From NCBI GenBank assembly GCA_949152475.1, contig OX424567.1:19493402-19557401 (forward strand): DNA of 64,000 nucleotides. Direction: 5' to 3'. The notes under the pieces are model-generated. The model was not told the origin of the DNA, did no database searches, and saw only the letters and a list, made by a program, of their open reading frames with translations. Both the position numbers and the translations under genes were made by a program. The first letter of the stretch is position 1. Every line of letters begins with the position of its first letter. This DNA is from Terebella lapidaria. Taxonomy: Eukaryota > Annelida > Polychaeta > Terebellida > Terebellidae. Positions 48,038-60,480 of this stretch are shown here, piece by piece.

Positions 48038-51000
48038 ATGTTTAACCGCTGTCGAGTTCTAGCTCGCCTGGCCAGGCTAGGTCACCAACATAGCACACAA
48101 CACAATGCAGCAGCTCTCTCACAGGCAGCCTCTAGTGCTCTCGGCATCACAAGTGAACCAAATGTCACATCGATATTTGGGGAGGAACATAAGAAACTAA
48201 GGGAATCATTACGCAAGGTACGGAAAAATAATATTTTTCTTACATTTATTTCTATGTACATGAAGGTAGGTTCTTGTTCAGAATGATTCAACAAGAGATG
48301 TTGATATCAGCAATATCACAGTCGTCAACGTGCGCACAGGATTCCTGTAGCGGAGTTACAGGAAGCCTGCAAAAAATAACAACATAATCTGAGAAAATTG
48401 ATGGTGGGTGGGTATTTTTGGTTGGAAACACATCCCAAACGAAGTTTCCAGCAAAGCGACTTAGCAGATAGACTAACATGAAGATATTCTTTTGGGTGGT
48501 AGCTTTATTTGTTGTTGACACCTTCGTTATTATTAACTATAAACACATGAAGTGAGATTGTTCCTCAATTATCGTCCCATTGCCCCTTTGTCTACATGAA
48601 ATCACCATATAATGGAACTTTTGCCCACTGCTAATGTGCATGGGGGTTTATTGGTTCACAGTTGATCAAATTCAACAGTTAATGGAAGGTGACACTCGTC
48701 TGTTTGTGTTTGTCAAGCAATTGTTTATCGTAGCACACACGAGATATGTGCTGCATGATTCACGTAACAGGCGCTGAAGTATTCACGTAACAGGCGCTTC
48801 AGTGTTCAAGTAACACTGGATGTAAAATTGCCATAAAATTTTTCTTTCCACTAAATTAACTTTGTACACATCAATATAAACACATACAAAGGTCAGATTC
48901 ATGGATTGTGAATTGTACTGGAGAAGTACAAGCATATAGGCTGCATTATTCCGGGCTGGATCTCATCAATCGGCAATACAAGTACCACTAGATGTAAAAT
49001 TGTCCCTGAATTTTTTTTTTATTAAATTTACAGCAAAATAATTTATTATATTTAACAACTGGAACGGTATAATATGTATGTACACTATACATAAACTGAA
49101 TATATACAGTGCTCACCATGACCTCACTGATCAGTATTGGGACCAGCGTGGGACTGGATGCAGTATTGTACAATGTCATGCGTTTGCTCTGATGAGAAAC
49201 TGCAGTACCCACAGTCACCAGCCATAATAATTCTCTCTAGGAAAGTTGCTAACAAAAACACACACGTAAGATAGGTTAGGTCCATGCAACACACCAATAC
49301 TGATTTCATTGAGAACATGATGAGCACTGTGTATTCAGTTTATTATATTCACAGGGAGGAACCGTTTGTCTGATTCTATGTGCATTATTCTGATTCTATG
49401 GGCAAAAAGTCTGATTCTGTGAGCAAACTGTCTGATTCTATGGGCAAATAAGCAAGTAAGCGGTGGGGCACCAGTAAAACATGCTGGATCAACGACAAAT
49501 ATCTCAACACAATCTGATGGCACGTGTTCTATTTACTCCATAAATCATTGCAGAATATGGATTATGTTCAGTTTCTTATGCAGTGTTCACAGTTATTCAT
49601 ACATTTGTCACACAAAAGTGGAACGGCTAGGTGGTGGAGCAGTTATCCATAATAAATCACCAACTGCAAAGCGTTCATACTAACCTACCTGGGTATCTGG
49701 ACAAAAATTAGTCCAGTTGACATTCTGATTGTCCCTAGATGTGAAATCAGCTACATAATCAAACAAAATTGATCATAGACTAAAAATAACAGAAACAAAC
49801 TCGATTCTATGGGAACAAACCTGATTCTATGGGTAGGTTTATTTGAAAACCGTGGAACTATAGGCTACGATCTGTCATCCATGTTATTGACCTTCTTCTA
49901 GAAACAGAACATAAAATCAAGCTTCAATACTATATTTATTCAGGATCAGCATCGAGAAGCTGTTAGTTTCATGGCTATAACAAAACCCTACTCTTCGAAT
50001 CAGGTTTGTTCCCATAGAATCAGGTTTGTTTCTGTTATTTTTATTCTATATCCAATTTTGTTGGATTACGTAGCTGACTTCACATCCAGGAGCAATCAAA
50101 ATGTTAACTGGAATAATTGTCATGCAATTGTGGTCAAGATATCTTGGTAAGTAACTGGAAGCGCTTTGTCTTTGGTGATTTATGATGGCTAACTGCTCCA
50201 CTGCCTAGCCGTTCCACTTTTGTGCGACAGATATATGGAGAGCGGTGAACGCCACATAAGAAACTGAACATGAATCATATTTTGCAATGATTTAAGAAGT
50301 AAACAGAACATAATATGCCATCAGATTGTGTTGAGAAATTAGCCGTCGATCCAGCATGTTTTACTGGTGCCCGGCAGCTTACCTGCCTATTTGCCCATAG
50401 AATCAGACAATTTGCTCATAGAATCGGACTTTTTGCCCATAGAATCAGGCAAATGCACATAGAATCAGACAAACGGTTCCTCCCTGTGATATTGTTCCAG
50501 TTGTTACACATAATAAGTTATTTTGCTGTAAATTTAGTGAAAGAGGTGTTTGGGGGCAATTTTTCATCTAGTGCTATTTACATACTAAATTACTTTACAA
50601 CGAAGAAAAGGCATTGCCAGTTGATGAGATCCAGCCAGGACTATCGCAACCTATATGCTTGTACTTTTCCAGTACAATGCACAATCCATAAATCTGACCT
50701 TTGTATGTGTTTATATTGATGTGTACAAAGTTAATTTAGTGGAAAGAAAAATTTTAGGGCAATTTTACATCCAGTGTTACTTGAACACTGAAGCGCCTGT
50801 TACGTGAATACTTCAGCGCCTGTTACGTGAGTCATGCAGCACATATCTCGTGTGTGCTACAATAAACAATTGCTTGACAAACACAAACAGACGAGTGTCA
50901 CCTCCCATTAACTGTTGAATTTGTTCAACTGTGAACCAATCAACCCCCATGCACAGTAGCAGTGGGCAAAAGTTACATTATATGGTGATTACATGTAGAC

Positions 51001-54000
51001 AAAGAGGCAATCGGACGATAATTGAGGGATAATCTCATTTCATGTGTTTATAGTTAATAATAACGAAGGTGTCAACAACAAATGAAACTACCACGCAAAA
51101 GAATATCATTATGTTAGGCTATCTGCTCAGTCCCTTTGCTGGAAACCTCGTTTGGGATGTGTTTCCAACCAAAGATACCCACCTACCATCAATTTTCTCA
51201 GATTATGTTGTTGCTTTTTGCAGGCTTCCTGTGACTCCGCTACAAGAATCCTGTGCGCACGTTGACGACTGTGAATATGCTTGTTAATAAAAAGAAAAAA
51301 AGATTAATTTCAATGTTCAATGTACGTAACCAGATTTATTCGTTTAGAGGTATCTTTTCATAGACATTATACACATGCGTGGTAAACCATATACACATAA
51401 TAGTAATGTAATGTACACATATTATTTCACGGAGTTTTTGTTGTTGTTAAAGTATCTACTTGTGAATTTACAATGAAACGTTTACTTTTACAATTGCTTC
51501 CTAAATATAATTGCACCGAAAATTCTCTTGAACCGATAAACATGTGTTTCTCCAACCAGCTAATCGAGACTGAAATCAATCCGTATGTCGACCAATGGGA
51601 GGCCGAGGGACAGTTTCCTGCCCACGAAGTCTTCAAAAAACTCGGGGACGCTGGCTTCCTGGGAGTCAACAAACCTGTTGGTCTGTCTTCTGAAACTTTT
51701 CCTGGTTTGGTGAATTGTGGATGAAAATTGGTTATATGGATAGACTTCGATTTATGAGCTAGTAATTAATATGTCAGTTATTCAGATAATTAACTGTACA
51801 TTCCTACTAAAAATTGTTCATTTATAAACATATGTTTATGCCTACTAGTATTCAATAAGGATTTACCATACATGTCCTCATATCATTATATTAACTACTA
51901 TTATATTAGCAATATTCTCAGCTTGAATGTTGACATACATGCAGTCTGTACCAAGGCTTGGGTGTGAAACAGACAACTATGTCTAACATGATCCTGGCAC
52001 AACATACTTATACATGTACCTGGTACTTGCAGAGTTTGGCGGCCTGGGTCTGGACTGGTCCTACTCGCTAGCTGTGGCCGAAGAGCTTGGTTCCATCGAC
52101 TGCGGCTCTATCCCCATGGCGGTTGGAGTCCAGGTCGACATGGCTACACCTGCCCTCAGCAAGTATGCAGCTGTTAATTATTTTAATGAATCATCGGTAC
52201 CTGAATTAGAAACTGAATCTGAAATTGTATTGATTTTCGATTCACTTGTTGCTCACGCAGACCATTTTACCCAAAAAAACATTTTCCTGCTGTGTAACAT
52301 GGTATATACTTAGTACTTAGTTGCAGAAAAAGATGAGTGATCGGGTTTAATTTACAGATATGGCAGTGACGAGTTAAGGAAACAGTTCCTAGCGCCCTCT
52401 ATAGCCGGTGACATGGTCGCTTGTATTGGCGTCAGTGAGCCCGCTGCCGGCTCAGATGTCGCAGGTAGGTGCTCCGGAACTTACATGTAAGTAAGTGTCC
52501 AAACGTAATATCTCTTTCAGTTCAATTCAGTCCCCTTGCATATCATTACATGCATCATGATTACATATATTGTCAAAGTATACAGGTCAGTTTTGGTATA
52601 TACCGTACTGGTCCTAATAGTATCACGTGCCCTAATAGTAGAGCGCCCCCCTCTTCTCCCCCAAAATGTTCGATTTTTGTAACTTTGTAATTGTATCCCC
52701 CGAACAAAGTTCGGCGGATACTATGGATTTACGATCGTCGCGCCGCCGCCGCGTCCGCGTCCGCAGACACTTTCTTGTGAACGCGCTGCAGCTTGCAAAT
52801 ATGAACCGATTTTGATAATATTTCATGTGGACATGTCTTATGGTGAGATCTGGACACCTATCGATTTTGGTTGCCATAGCAACCAAAATAGCCGATTGGC
52901 GTAACATTTTGTGCTCAAATTAGCCTGTTTAACACATATGGGTTGTGAACGCTCTACGGGTGGGAGTTTTCAATGAATGATGATGAAATCGCACAGGCTC
53001 AATGAGAAAGACCATCACACGAAACCTATTGTTTTTCAGAAGGATCGAATAAATATTAATAAGTTTGAGAGGTTAACTTATTACGACAATTAAAATACCT
53101 ACTTTGACATGTGTGATCACTCCAATAACCTGTACTATGAAAGCAAATTGCACTGGATTCTTGTTCAGAATACAGAACTGATGTTTTTGGTGAAAAAAGA
53201 ACAATAATACTGAATAAGTTAACATTGGTTTTACTAGTTAAGTCTATTATTGACCACAATAAAAATAGTTAAGACGAGAAACATTTATTATTGAGCTCAA
53301 CAAGGTAAAGGTTTTGTCCAGTAGAGATTTCACAGGTATAACCGAATAAGTTAACATTATTTTTACTAGTTAAGTCTATTATTGACCACAATAAAAATAG
53401 TTAAGACAAGAAACATTTATTATTGGGCTCAACAAGGTAAAGCTTCTGTGCAGTAGAGATTTCATGGCTGTAGCCGAATAAGTTAACATCATTTTTACTA
53501 GTTAAGTCTATTATTGACCTCAAGAAAAATAGTTAAGACAAGAAACATTTATTATTGAGCTCAACAATTTAAAATTTTTGTCCAGTAGAGATTTCATGGG
53601 TGTAACCGGATAAGTTAACATTATTTTTATCAGTAAAGTCAATTTTTACTTCGAATTTCAACTTGAAACCAAGTTTGGCACATATTATGAATTAAAATTT
53701 AAACTATGGTTAAAAGTTGATCTGGCTCCAATTTCGTCATCTTGAAATGTAGTTTTGGTCAACTTTTACTTTGAATTTCAACTTGGAACCAAGTTTGGCA
53801 CATAGTATGAGTTGAAATATAACTTATAGTGAAAAGTTCGATCTGGCTCCAATTTAGTCATCTCGCAACTTGGAACCAAGTTTGTCAAATATTCTGGATT
53901 GAAATATAGCTTTAGGTGAAAACTTTTATCTGGCTGTAATTTCGTTATTTTTTTCGAACATGTCGAAATGGAAATTCGAATGCAGTGATTTTAGTGGTGA

Positions 54001-56460
54001 TCTTGAATTCAACCTTCAATAAGCTTGAAAGGTTTCACACTCACAATGTACATCAACGATATATTTGGGGCAACAGGGATGATAGGGCTACGGGGGATAC
54101 ACCCAAGCGGTCGTAGGCGACCGGAAGCGTCTAGTTCACTTCATGTATTTATATTAAGCTTTTGGAATGTTCCAATCCACTCATTCATTATATTTGAATC
54201 ATAATGAAGGGAATTGAAGGCTATATTATTCAGTGATTTTCTTAAAATTTACCTCAGGTATGAGCTCAATTTTGTGCGCGCTGCTGCAGGAGGTCTTGCT
54301 TTGGCTTGCCGTGCTACTATTAGGACCAATACGGTATCCACATTCCCATTTGGCATGTTTAGGGTGGCTTTTGAATTTGCCAGTTGTGACTTTCACCCCC
54401 ACATCGTTTGATGGAGGTTTATGTAATTGAATATGGCAGTTTCAGAACCAAATTTTTACATGTAAAAAAAACCAAATACATCTTACCAGGTATTCAGTAT
54501 GGCACAAGATTTAAATTTGACGGTTTGTCTTTACCGGCAGATAATCGTCTGCCAAAGTTAGTCTTTTCACAATACATGACAACGTGTACACGTACATATG
54601 ACTGCATTCACAATGATTACCCTGTGTTTATGTCTTCTGACAGGCATACTGACAAAGGCGGAGCGTAAGGGGGACGAGTACATCATCAACGGTAGCAAGA
54701 TGTGGATCACGAATGGTTTCCAAGGCGATTGGATTTGCTTACTGACGAACACGAGTGAAGGAGCGATGCACAAAAACAAGTCTCTGATCGTTGTACCTTT
54801 GGATACTCCAGGTTTGTAGGCGTTTTGTGGGGGCAAGTTATTCACGTTAATTCGTAATATTGGACTTATATGTTTAGCAATTATCGATTACATGCACATA
54901 GATTCAGCAGTACCTGTATATAATTTCTCGATGATATACCAATGGACTTCAATCGATTTTTCACCTGCATCGTATAAACGGATAAACAAAGCTTAACATT
55001 TTTGTGCAACTTGTGCACTGATATATACCGGTAGGTACATACATTAAAATGGTGCTATTTTGTTGGGGCTTGGTTCTGGGGCTCAACTTCAAAAATAACA
55101 TTTATTGACATTTTGTTTGACATTTCGCATGACAGGTGTGACACGTGCCAAACGGATCAGCAAGATGGGAATGCAAAGTTCCGACACGGCACAGTTGTTT
55201 TTCGAGGATGTTCGCGTGCCTGTAAGCTACCGTATTGGTGGGGAAAACGTCGGCTTCATGTACCAAATGGAGCAGTTTCAACTCGAACGGCTCTTTGCAG
55301 CAGCCTCCAGTATGTTCCAGCTTGCGCATGACATTTTTGTAGTTTTTTACTGGTATTGAAGAATATTCACTAAAAATTGTAATTCATTGTAAAGTAAAAT
55401 GACTTTACATTCTTTTGTGTATAGATACATTGTAGTAACATACTAAGTGTTTCTATATTTTTTTTTTTTTTGATTTGCTTATTGCTGACCAATTCGTCTG
55501 TACTTTTTGTCAGTACTGACCCCAATGGATCGAATGATTGTGGATACAATTGAATATTGTAAGAACCGCAAGGCATTTGGGTTCCCACTGATAAATAACC
55601 AAGTCATTCACTTCCGACTGGCTGAGTTACAAACAGAGATCGAGGCTCTACGATCTATGGTCTACAGGGCTGTGGGTCTGTACCAATCTTGTAATTTCAC
55701 TGTTGTACACATAATTTTCCATACCTCTGTATGACACTCAGTCTTGTCATTCTTTGGATAATACCCAATCATAAAATTCTCAAAACAACTCACAGTCTTG
55801 TAATTCCCAGTTTAGGTACACACTCTTGTAATTCTCAATTATTCAACCACCCAGTCTTGTAATTCCCTGTTTGACAGCCAAGTACGTAGCGGGGGAGGAC
55901 GTAACATATCTCGCGTCTATGTGTAAGTTGAAAGTCGGCCGTCTCGCGCGCGAGGTTACAGACTCATGCTTACAATACTATGGAGGGATGGGCTTCACAA
56001 ATGACGTCAAAATCAGCCGTTTCTACAGGTAAGATCTGCTGCCAGATTCATATAAAGTTTATGTCCACCAAAATATTTTGTGGGTGGACTTGAAAGACTG
56101 TGTGTTGTACATATAAAAATATTTGGTGCCTAGAACGAAGTTTTCGAAGCTAAGTGAATATGGTATGAACCACATTAATGGTATTGTATATAACTTTTTG
56201 TTTTCAGTTTTATATTTAACAAAATCACAGAATTGACACTTGATAGAAAATTATACATGTACACATATACCACTATCCTAAATATGTGCACATTTTACAT
56301 TTGTAGTAAAGAGAATGATACCTGGTGTAAAACAAGATTGTTTTACCTTTTTTCATTATTTTTCAGGGACTTGCGCCTGGTTTCAATTGGTGGCGGCGCG
56401 GATGAGGTTATGCTGGGAATCATTTGTAGATACATGGGCACACTGCCTAGTGGCAGATAA
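48038..56460 (+). CDS. Mitochondrial acyl-CoA dehydrogenase, probable ACAD6 type (9 exons, 428 aa)
   Basis: Exons: 48038-48217, 51560-51680, 52033-52162, 52358-52464, 54644-54811, 55136-55309, 55514-55675, 55878-56028, 56367-56460. The sum is 1,287 nt and phases agree. It should oxidise acyl-CoA to enoyl-CoA with FAD and pass electrons to ETF. The N-terminus MFNRCRVLARLARLGHQHST is Arg-rich without acids, as in a mitochondrial presequence. Signature parts are GVSEPAAGSDVA, KMWITNG, GMQSSDTAQLFFEDVRVP and YYGGMGF. At the usual MCAD catalytic Glu position the sequence is SIGGGADEV, with no Glu. A Glu in QLERLFAAAS occupies the place used by LCAD and isovaleryl-CoA dehydrogenase, so I infer that it is the base. 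Exons 2 and 7 end at weak GTCTGT donors, but protein continuity needs them. The family name rests on my memory of similar proteins. Substrate length is unknown. Confidence 0.88.
48317..51273. mobile_element. Giant palindromic foldback element (2,957 bp) in acyl-CoA dehydrogenase intron 1
   Basis: The termini CACAGTCGTCAACGTGCGCA and its inverted partner at 51,254-51,273 are flanked by AATAT on both sides (48,312-48,316 and 51,274-51,278), a 5-bp target duplication. The arms match inverted almost to the centre near 49,850-50,000, with scattered differences. The inner arms carry repeated gattctatgggc-type strings (49,370-49,450 and 50,390-50,480). No transposase frame is seen. It behaves like a non-autonomous foldback element. 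Confidence 0.88.
49066..49350. mobile_element. MITE nested in the left arm of the foldback element
   Basis: The right arm is contiguous across the matching point (near 50,492), so the left arm gained about 285 bp. The insert has its own inverted ends (aaactgaatatatacagtgc facing gcactgtgtattcagttt, and tgctcaccatg facing catgatgagca). Non-coding. Confidence 0.75.
53212..53640. repeat. 132-bp tandem repeat (about 3.2 copies)
   Basis: The string gaataagttaac recurs at 53,212, 53,344 and 53,476, and a changed copy (ggataagttaac) at 53,608, a spacing of 132 bp each time. Units also share tctattattgacc and gagctcaacaa. Confidence 0.9.
53640..53950. repeat. Second tandem repeat in intron 4 (about 100-125 bp units, 3 diverged copies)
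   Basis: The strings aacttggaaccaagtttg and gatctggctccaattt recur three times between 53,655 and 53,935 at unequal spacing, so copies have gained or lost segments. Confidence 0.75.
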
Positions 56461-56481
56461 CCACAGTATCTAAAGATAGAA

Positions 56482-56487
56482 ATTAAA
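56482..56487 (+). other. Candidate polyadenylation signal ATTAAA of the acyl-CoA dehydrogenase gene
   Basis: ATTAAA lies 21 bases beyond the stop codon. It is the nearest hexamer variant, and no AATAAA is close by. Confidence 0.35.
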
Positions 56488-56702
56488 CAAGACTTACATA
56501 CAAATTTGATGTGATAGTGTGCAATTCATGACGTGCAAATGATTTTATTTAATTGTAATGTCGTTCAGGGAACAAAACTGCTAGGATAAAATTATGGAAT
56601 ACAGGTCATATGCATACTGTTTAGTAATTGTACACATACATGTGTATACACTTGTTCATGTATGGACTTTTTGAACACTGGTTCTACGTACTCTGTATTA
56701 TG

Positions 56703-57132
56703 CAGTGGCCGGATCCAGGGGGAGGGGGGGGGGGGGTGTGGGGGCCAAGCCCTTCCTAAAATCCGGCCCCTTTCTAAAATCGGTGAGAGAGATAGACGCG
56801 TCACGGCCCGACGCTGAATTGACATCATCAATGATGACGTGAGAGGCTTCAATTTTGCAAATTTTCTGGGTGCCCTCGACCAGCCATATTCATCTTGCAA
56901 TTTCAATAATGTACTTCAAAAAATATATGTAAAAGTATCTTCTGGTACACCCCAGAAGTCTTCGATTTTCAAAATTTTCTTGGGGGTCTTACCGTGGCCC
57001 CCACCCCCCCTAACCCCCAGACCGCTCATGCTCGTCTCGCTTTGCTCGACTCAAGTCACACTTGTTGGCTTCATCAAAATTTTACGCCCCCCCCCCCCCC
57101 CCTCCCCCATAACAAATTCCTGGATCCGCCCC
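56703..57132. mobile_element. G/C-tract MITE with GGATCCAGG ends (about 430 bp)
   Basis: The left end cagtggccggatccagg followed by a G run and the right end, a C run followed by cctggatccgcccc, are inverted. Inside is unrelated sequence. The long G and C runs (56,720-56,738; 57,087-57,102) are part of the ends. Confidence 0.7.
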
Positions 57133-58310
57133 TATTATGGGTAGTTAATAATAAAGGAAACTTTAACAATCACAGTGATATGTTATTTTCATTAATAATC
57201 ACATGTATAGTCTGGAATTCCATGCTGTCCCTAATATCTAGATGAAAAATATAGTCACAAGGACACAATAGGTTCAATATGATATATAGTTTTGCACGGT
57301 TACGTTTTGCTCGGACCATTATGATCGTGTCTCGCTAAAGTGTCATAACGTTCCTCGCGAAATTCCAGTTGGTGGCGCCAAATGTACACGTAGTGCATTA
57401 TCGGTCGAAAATGTGATTTTGTTTGCGAGGAAATGATAAACCCTGTATAAACTACTAGTATTCCAACATTATATATGTGGAGGCATTGTATAAACTACAT
57501 TTCATATTAACTTAGTCATTTCATCAGACCAAGTCTTTGGTAATAAAAGGATCAAACATAATAAAAGCCAGCCAAAGATTATATCCTAAATGTTTCATGA
57601 TAAAAACCAAATAAAAATTTCCTTTTCTTTCTTCGTTTTTCTCCCACCCTTCTTGGTTTCTGGATGGTAGCTTTGATTTTTTTTTTTCAGTTTTCCTTGA
57701 TATATCTTTGCCAAATTTTGACCACTGGTCAGAGATGTGGTGTGGAAGTGGTCAGTTGTGATTGAGGCAGCTCCGGGGTCCGTGATAATGAATTCAATAT
57801 TTTTATTTTGATGATGATAACTACAAAATTAGCCTAAGGGCTAGACAGTAAAATTTTGTCCAAAATAATAATATATTAATTGGAGTTAAATTTCGATTGT
57901 GTCATAATGTTACTTTCATAACGCACTTCATATTGATACCTTTATTTGTCCTATAGGTCGTGTTGTTCATATTTTTACCTATGTACTCACTTCAGTCAAT
58001 AACTCCGTGTACAGTATATGTGAGCATGAGTTCTCCTTAAGGGACTAGCCTTTACCGCCCCTTGTGTGGGTCAGTCGCGCAACAGCCGCCTGTCAAAACA
58101 CACACCGGGATAATTTCATACTTTGTACATGTTTTTTTTTTTCAAAAATTACATAGTGTATTGGCAAAACCCATAAGAGAGATATGCGTTTCTGATATTG
58201 GTGTTTACAAATGTAATATATTAGTGTATCCCTATAACATTGTATTTTCTTTTTACAACGGGGTCTAACTTACAGTATCAGAACTTTATGGTTTGAAACA
58301 GGTTAGATAA
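57133..58310. other. Intergenic, no gene seen
   Basis: AT-rich, with short random frames only. Confidence 0.45.
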
Positions 58311-59787
58311 GGGGCCGGTCATTATTTACTGGGTGGGGGGGTTGGATGGTTTTTCCGAGAAATGAGTTTTCAAAGTTTGACCCCCCCACCGATATTGAAA
58401 ACCAATCTATGACCCCCCCCCCCCCCCCCCACCAAGATTCAAAATAAAAGTATGACCCCCCCAATCCCCATTTTTAGTGAAACAATTGTGACTTTTGTCG
58501 CAAATGTATGATACTATAAGTTCAGTGAATATCATGATTTGTGCTCTTCGTGTATCCACCATTCGTTCACTTCAAGTGTGAATGCCATGACAACAATTAT
58601 TACTTGTATGCATACTATATGGGCACTTAACAGCCCATCGTTTCGGAGCCCACTTGAAACACTCGAGACCTAGGTAAAAGATCATTCAGTTGATTCTTCG
58701 ACTCCGAAATTTTTGATGGAATGGGAAAAATGTATGAAAACCCTTACAGATTTTGACTGGATTTTTACTGGACACCATAGCGAACTCACAAAAAATACAG
58801 GGCTCTTCCACATATCATTGATGAGCAGAGAAGAATTGGTGAATCAGGCCATTCAGAACTGTTTTTTTTTTCTAGTCTTGAATCAGGCCTGTGTTGGCTC
58901 TATGATGGGCTCATAATGTTCTGCCACCATCCAAATCATGTGAGTCAGATTCACTATCCGGGTCATCCGAGGCGATCCAGGACTATTTTGCCATTCTGTG
59001 TGGAAAGGTCCATGTCATTTACATGGTGGTTTGTGATAGTCCTGAGGTCTTTGGGGGAATATCCTCAGTGGGGTCATGTGTAGACAAAATTTTGAGTGGA
59101 AAACCGGTCTGTTGTTCTGACATGCTAGTTCGGGTTCATCGGAAGGGATGATATGTTGCTCAGGGTGGTATGGACTGGTTGATCCGTGGTTTGTTTGTGA
59201 CAGGACCCTGCCGATCTGGGTTCGTCCTTGCTGGCATCGTGTTCAGCTGTAGTGCTGCTCCGTTAGGTCCAAAGTTGATTCTTGGTGACAATGTTTCAAT
59301 CTGAGTGATGAGCGTTGATCAATGCACATCAAGGCTCAGAATTCTATGAGCAAATTGGCTCCTGAAAACTGTTGAATGGGAGCGAAATAGGAGCCTTTGG
59401 CTCCTGGAAAAAATTATACATTTTGAGCCCTGATGCACACGAATTGCGGCATCTCTTGATGTTAGTGTTCATGGATGGTCTTCTGCAGGATCCGGTTTCA
59501 GTGAGATTATGGTTTTGACTGAAAATGTTATGAAATTCCATCGCTTACTCCAATGAGTCCATGTACTGATATTGAGTGGATTGTTTCCACCTAATTATTT
59601 AGCTATTTTACCATTCAGATTTTCCCAAAATAACTCAATTTCAAACTCCGACCCCCCCAGTCCCATCGAAAATAAAAGTATGACCCCCCCCCCCCCCCCA
59701 ATAATGTTGAAAATGAAAGTGTGACCCCCCCCCCCCCCCCCCCCAGTTTTTACCCAACCCCCCACCTGATAAATAATGACCGGCCCC
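58311..59787. mobile_element. Non-autonomous element with GGGGCCGGTCATTATTTA ends (1,477 bp)
   Basis: Inverted ends ggggccggtcattattta and aaataatgaccggcccc are flanked by TAA on both sides. A 3-bp TAA duplication is typical of PIF/Harbinger insertions, so I infer that superfamily. Next to each end lies an array of tgaccccccccc strings (58,378-58,460; 59,650-59,745) in opposite senses. No transposase frame is found. Confidence 0.75.
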
Positions 59788-60039
59788 TAAGACGTTGGGA
59801 TTTTACAGTCAAGATCAATTGAAGTCGAATTCATTGTCGCCAATCTATTTATCAACTCTATTTATATTTGCCTCGCCTGCGAATATCAATTTACACATTT
59901 GAAGACAAACATGACCTTGATATTTAGCCGCCATCATGAGTGCCCAGTATTCGTCTATGACTTCCTATACGTGTATGCTCATCACACAAACGTAAGCTCT
60001 ATCTACAATGTACATGTACAACCTTTTTGCAGAGGCAAA

Positions 60040-60480
60040 TACAAATTTCAGGTCAGGAGTGACCTGGAGATAGCCTTCGAAGTCGTCTGAGGTCAGGTCT
60101 TAGGTCACCAAAAGATGTGCCATACATCTATATAACTTCCTATATGTTCACAATCCAGGGGCCTATTTATGCATATCATAATCTGATATGTATATCATTA
60201 GACATGACATTGCATTTAGCACTCAAGGTCATCTGAGGTCATGTTCATGGTCAACATTAGGTGTGCAATATGTGAATTCCTATATGCTTAGAACACAAAC
60301 CTGAGCTTGATCTATACTGTATTCTACACACATTTTATCTGTAGAAGCAAATAAACATTAAAATTCCTCCCCCCCCCCCCTCCCCCGGCGTAACCTTTAT
60401 ATTTAGACTTCAAGGTCGCCTGAGGTCAAGTTCAAGGTCGGCAAAAGATGCGCCATATACGACATCCTGAACGCTTCTAT
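60040..60480. repeat. Diverged tandem repeat with GAGGTCA-AGGTC strings (about 150-185 bp units)
   Basis: The series tctgaggtca, aggtcacc, aaaagatgtgccatac and cttcctatatg recurs about three times in this stretch with much divergence. It is non-coding. Confidence 0.6.

Larger units (their letters stand above)
52690..54135 (+). mobile_element. Nested element with CCCCCGAACAAAGTTCGG start and CCGGAAGCGTCTAGTT end
   Basis: It starts with a short hairpin (ccgaacaaagttcgg), then a GC-rich cgccgccgccgcgtccgcg stretch, and ends in gggggatacacccaagcggt followed by cgaccggaagcgtctagt. I recall similar starts and ends in dispersed repeats of several marine invertebrates, but cannot name the family with certainty. 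It contains two tandem arrays, listed separately. Confidence 0.6.
52600..54337. mobile_element. Inverted-repeat element in intron 4, holding nested repeats (about 1.74 kb)
   Basis: The left end ataccgtactggtcctaata and the right end tattaggaccaatacggtat are inverted copies of about 28 bp. Inside lies a second repeat, described separately. No transposase frame is seen, so this is probably a non-autonomous element that received another insertion. Confidence 0.7.

Noticed and set aside
50315-50719. Plus-strand open frame of 134 codons with repeated FAHRIR strings
   Set aside because: It falls within the arm of the palindromic foldback element and reflects the gattctatgggc DNA repeat. The opposite arm gives only a shortened version.
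52632-52907. Minus-strand open frame of 91 codons with Arg-rich content
   Set aside because: It spans the GC-rich start of a dispersed repeat (cgccgccgcc tract) and has no protein-like features.
53200-53640. CRISPR-like array (regular direct repeats)
   Set aside because: The 132-bp units are continuous tandem repeats with no unique spacers, in an animal intron.
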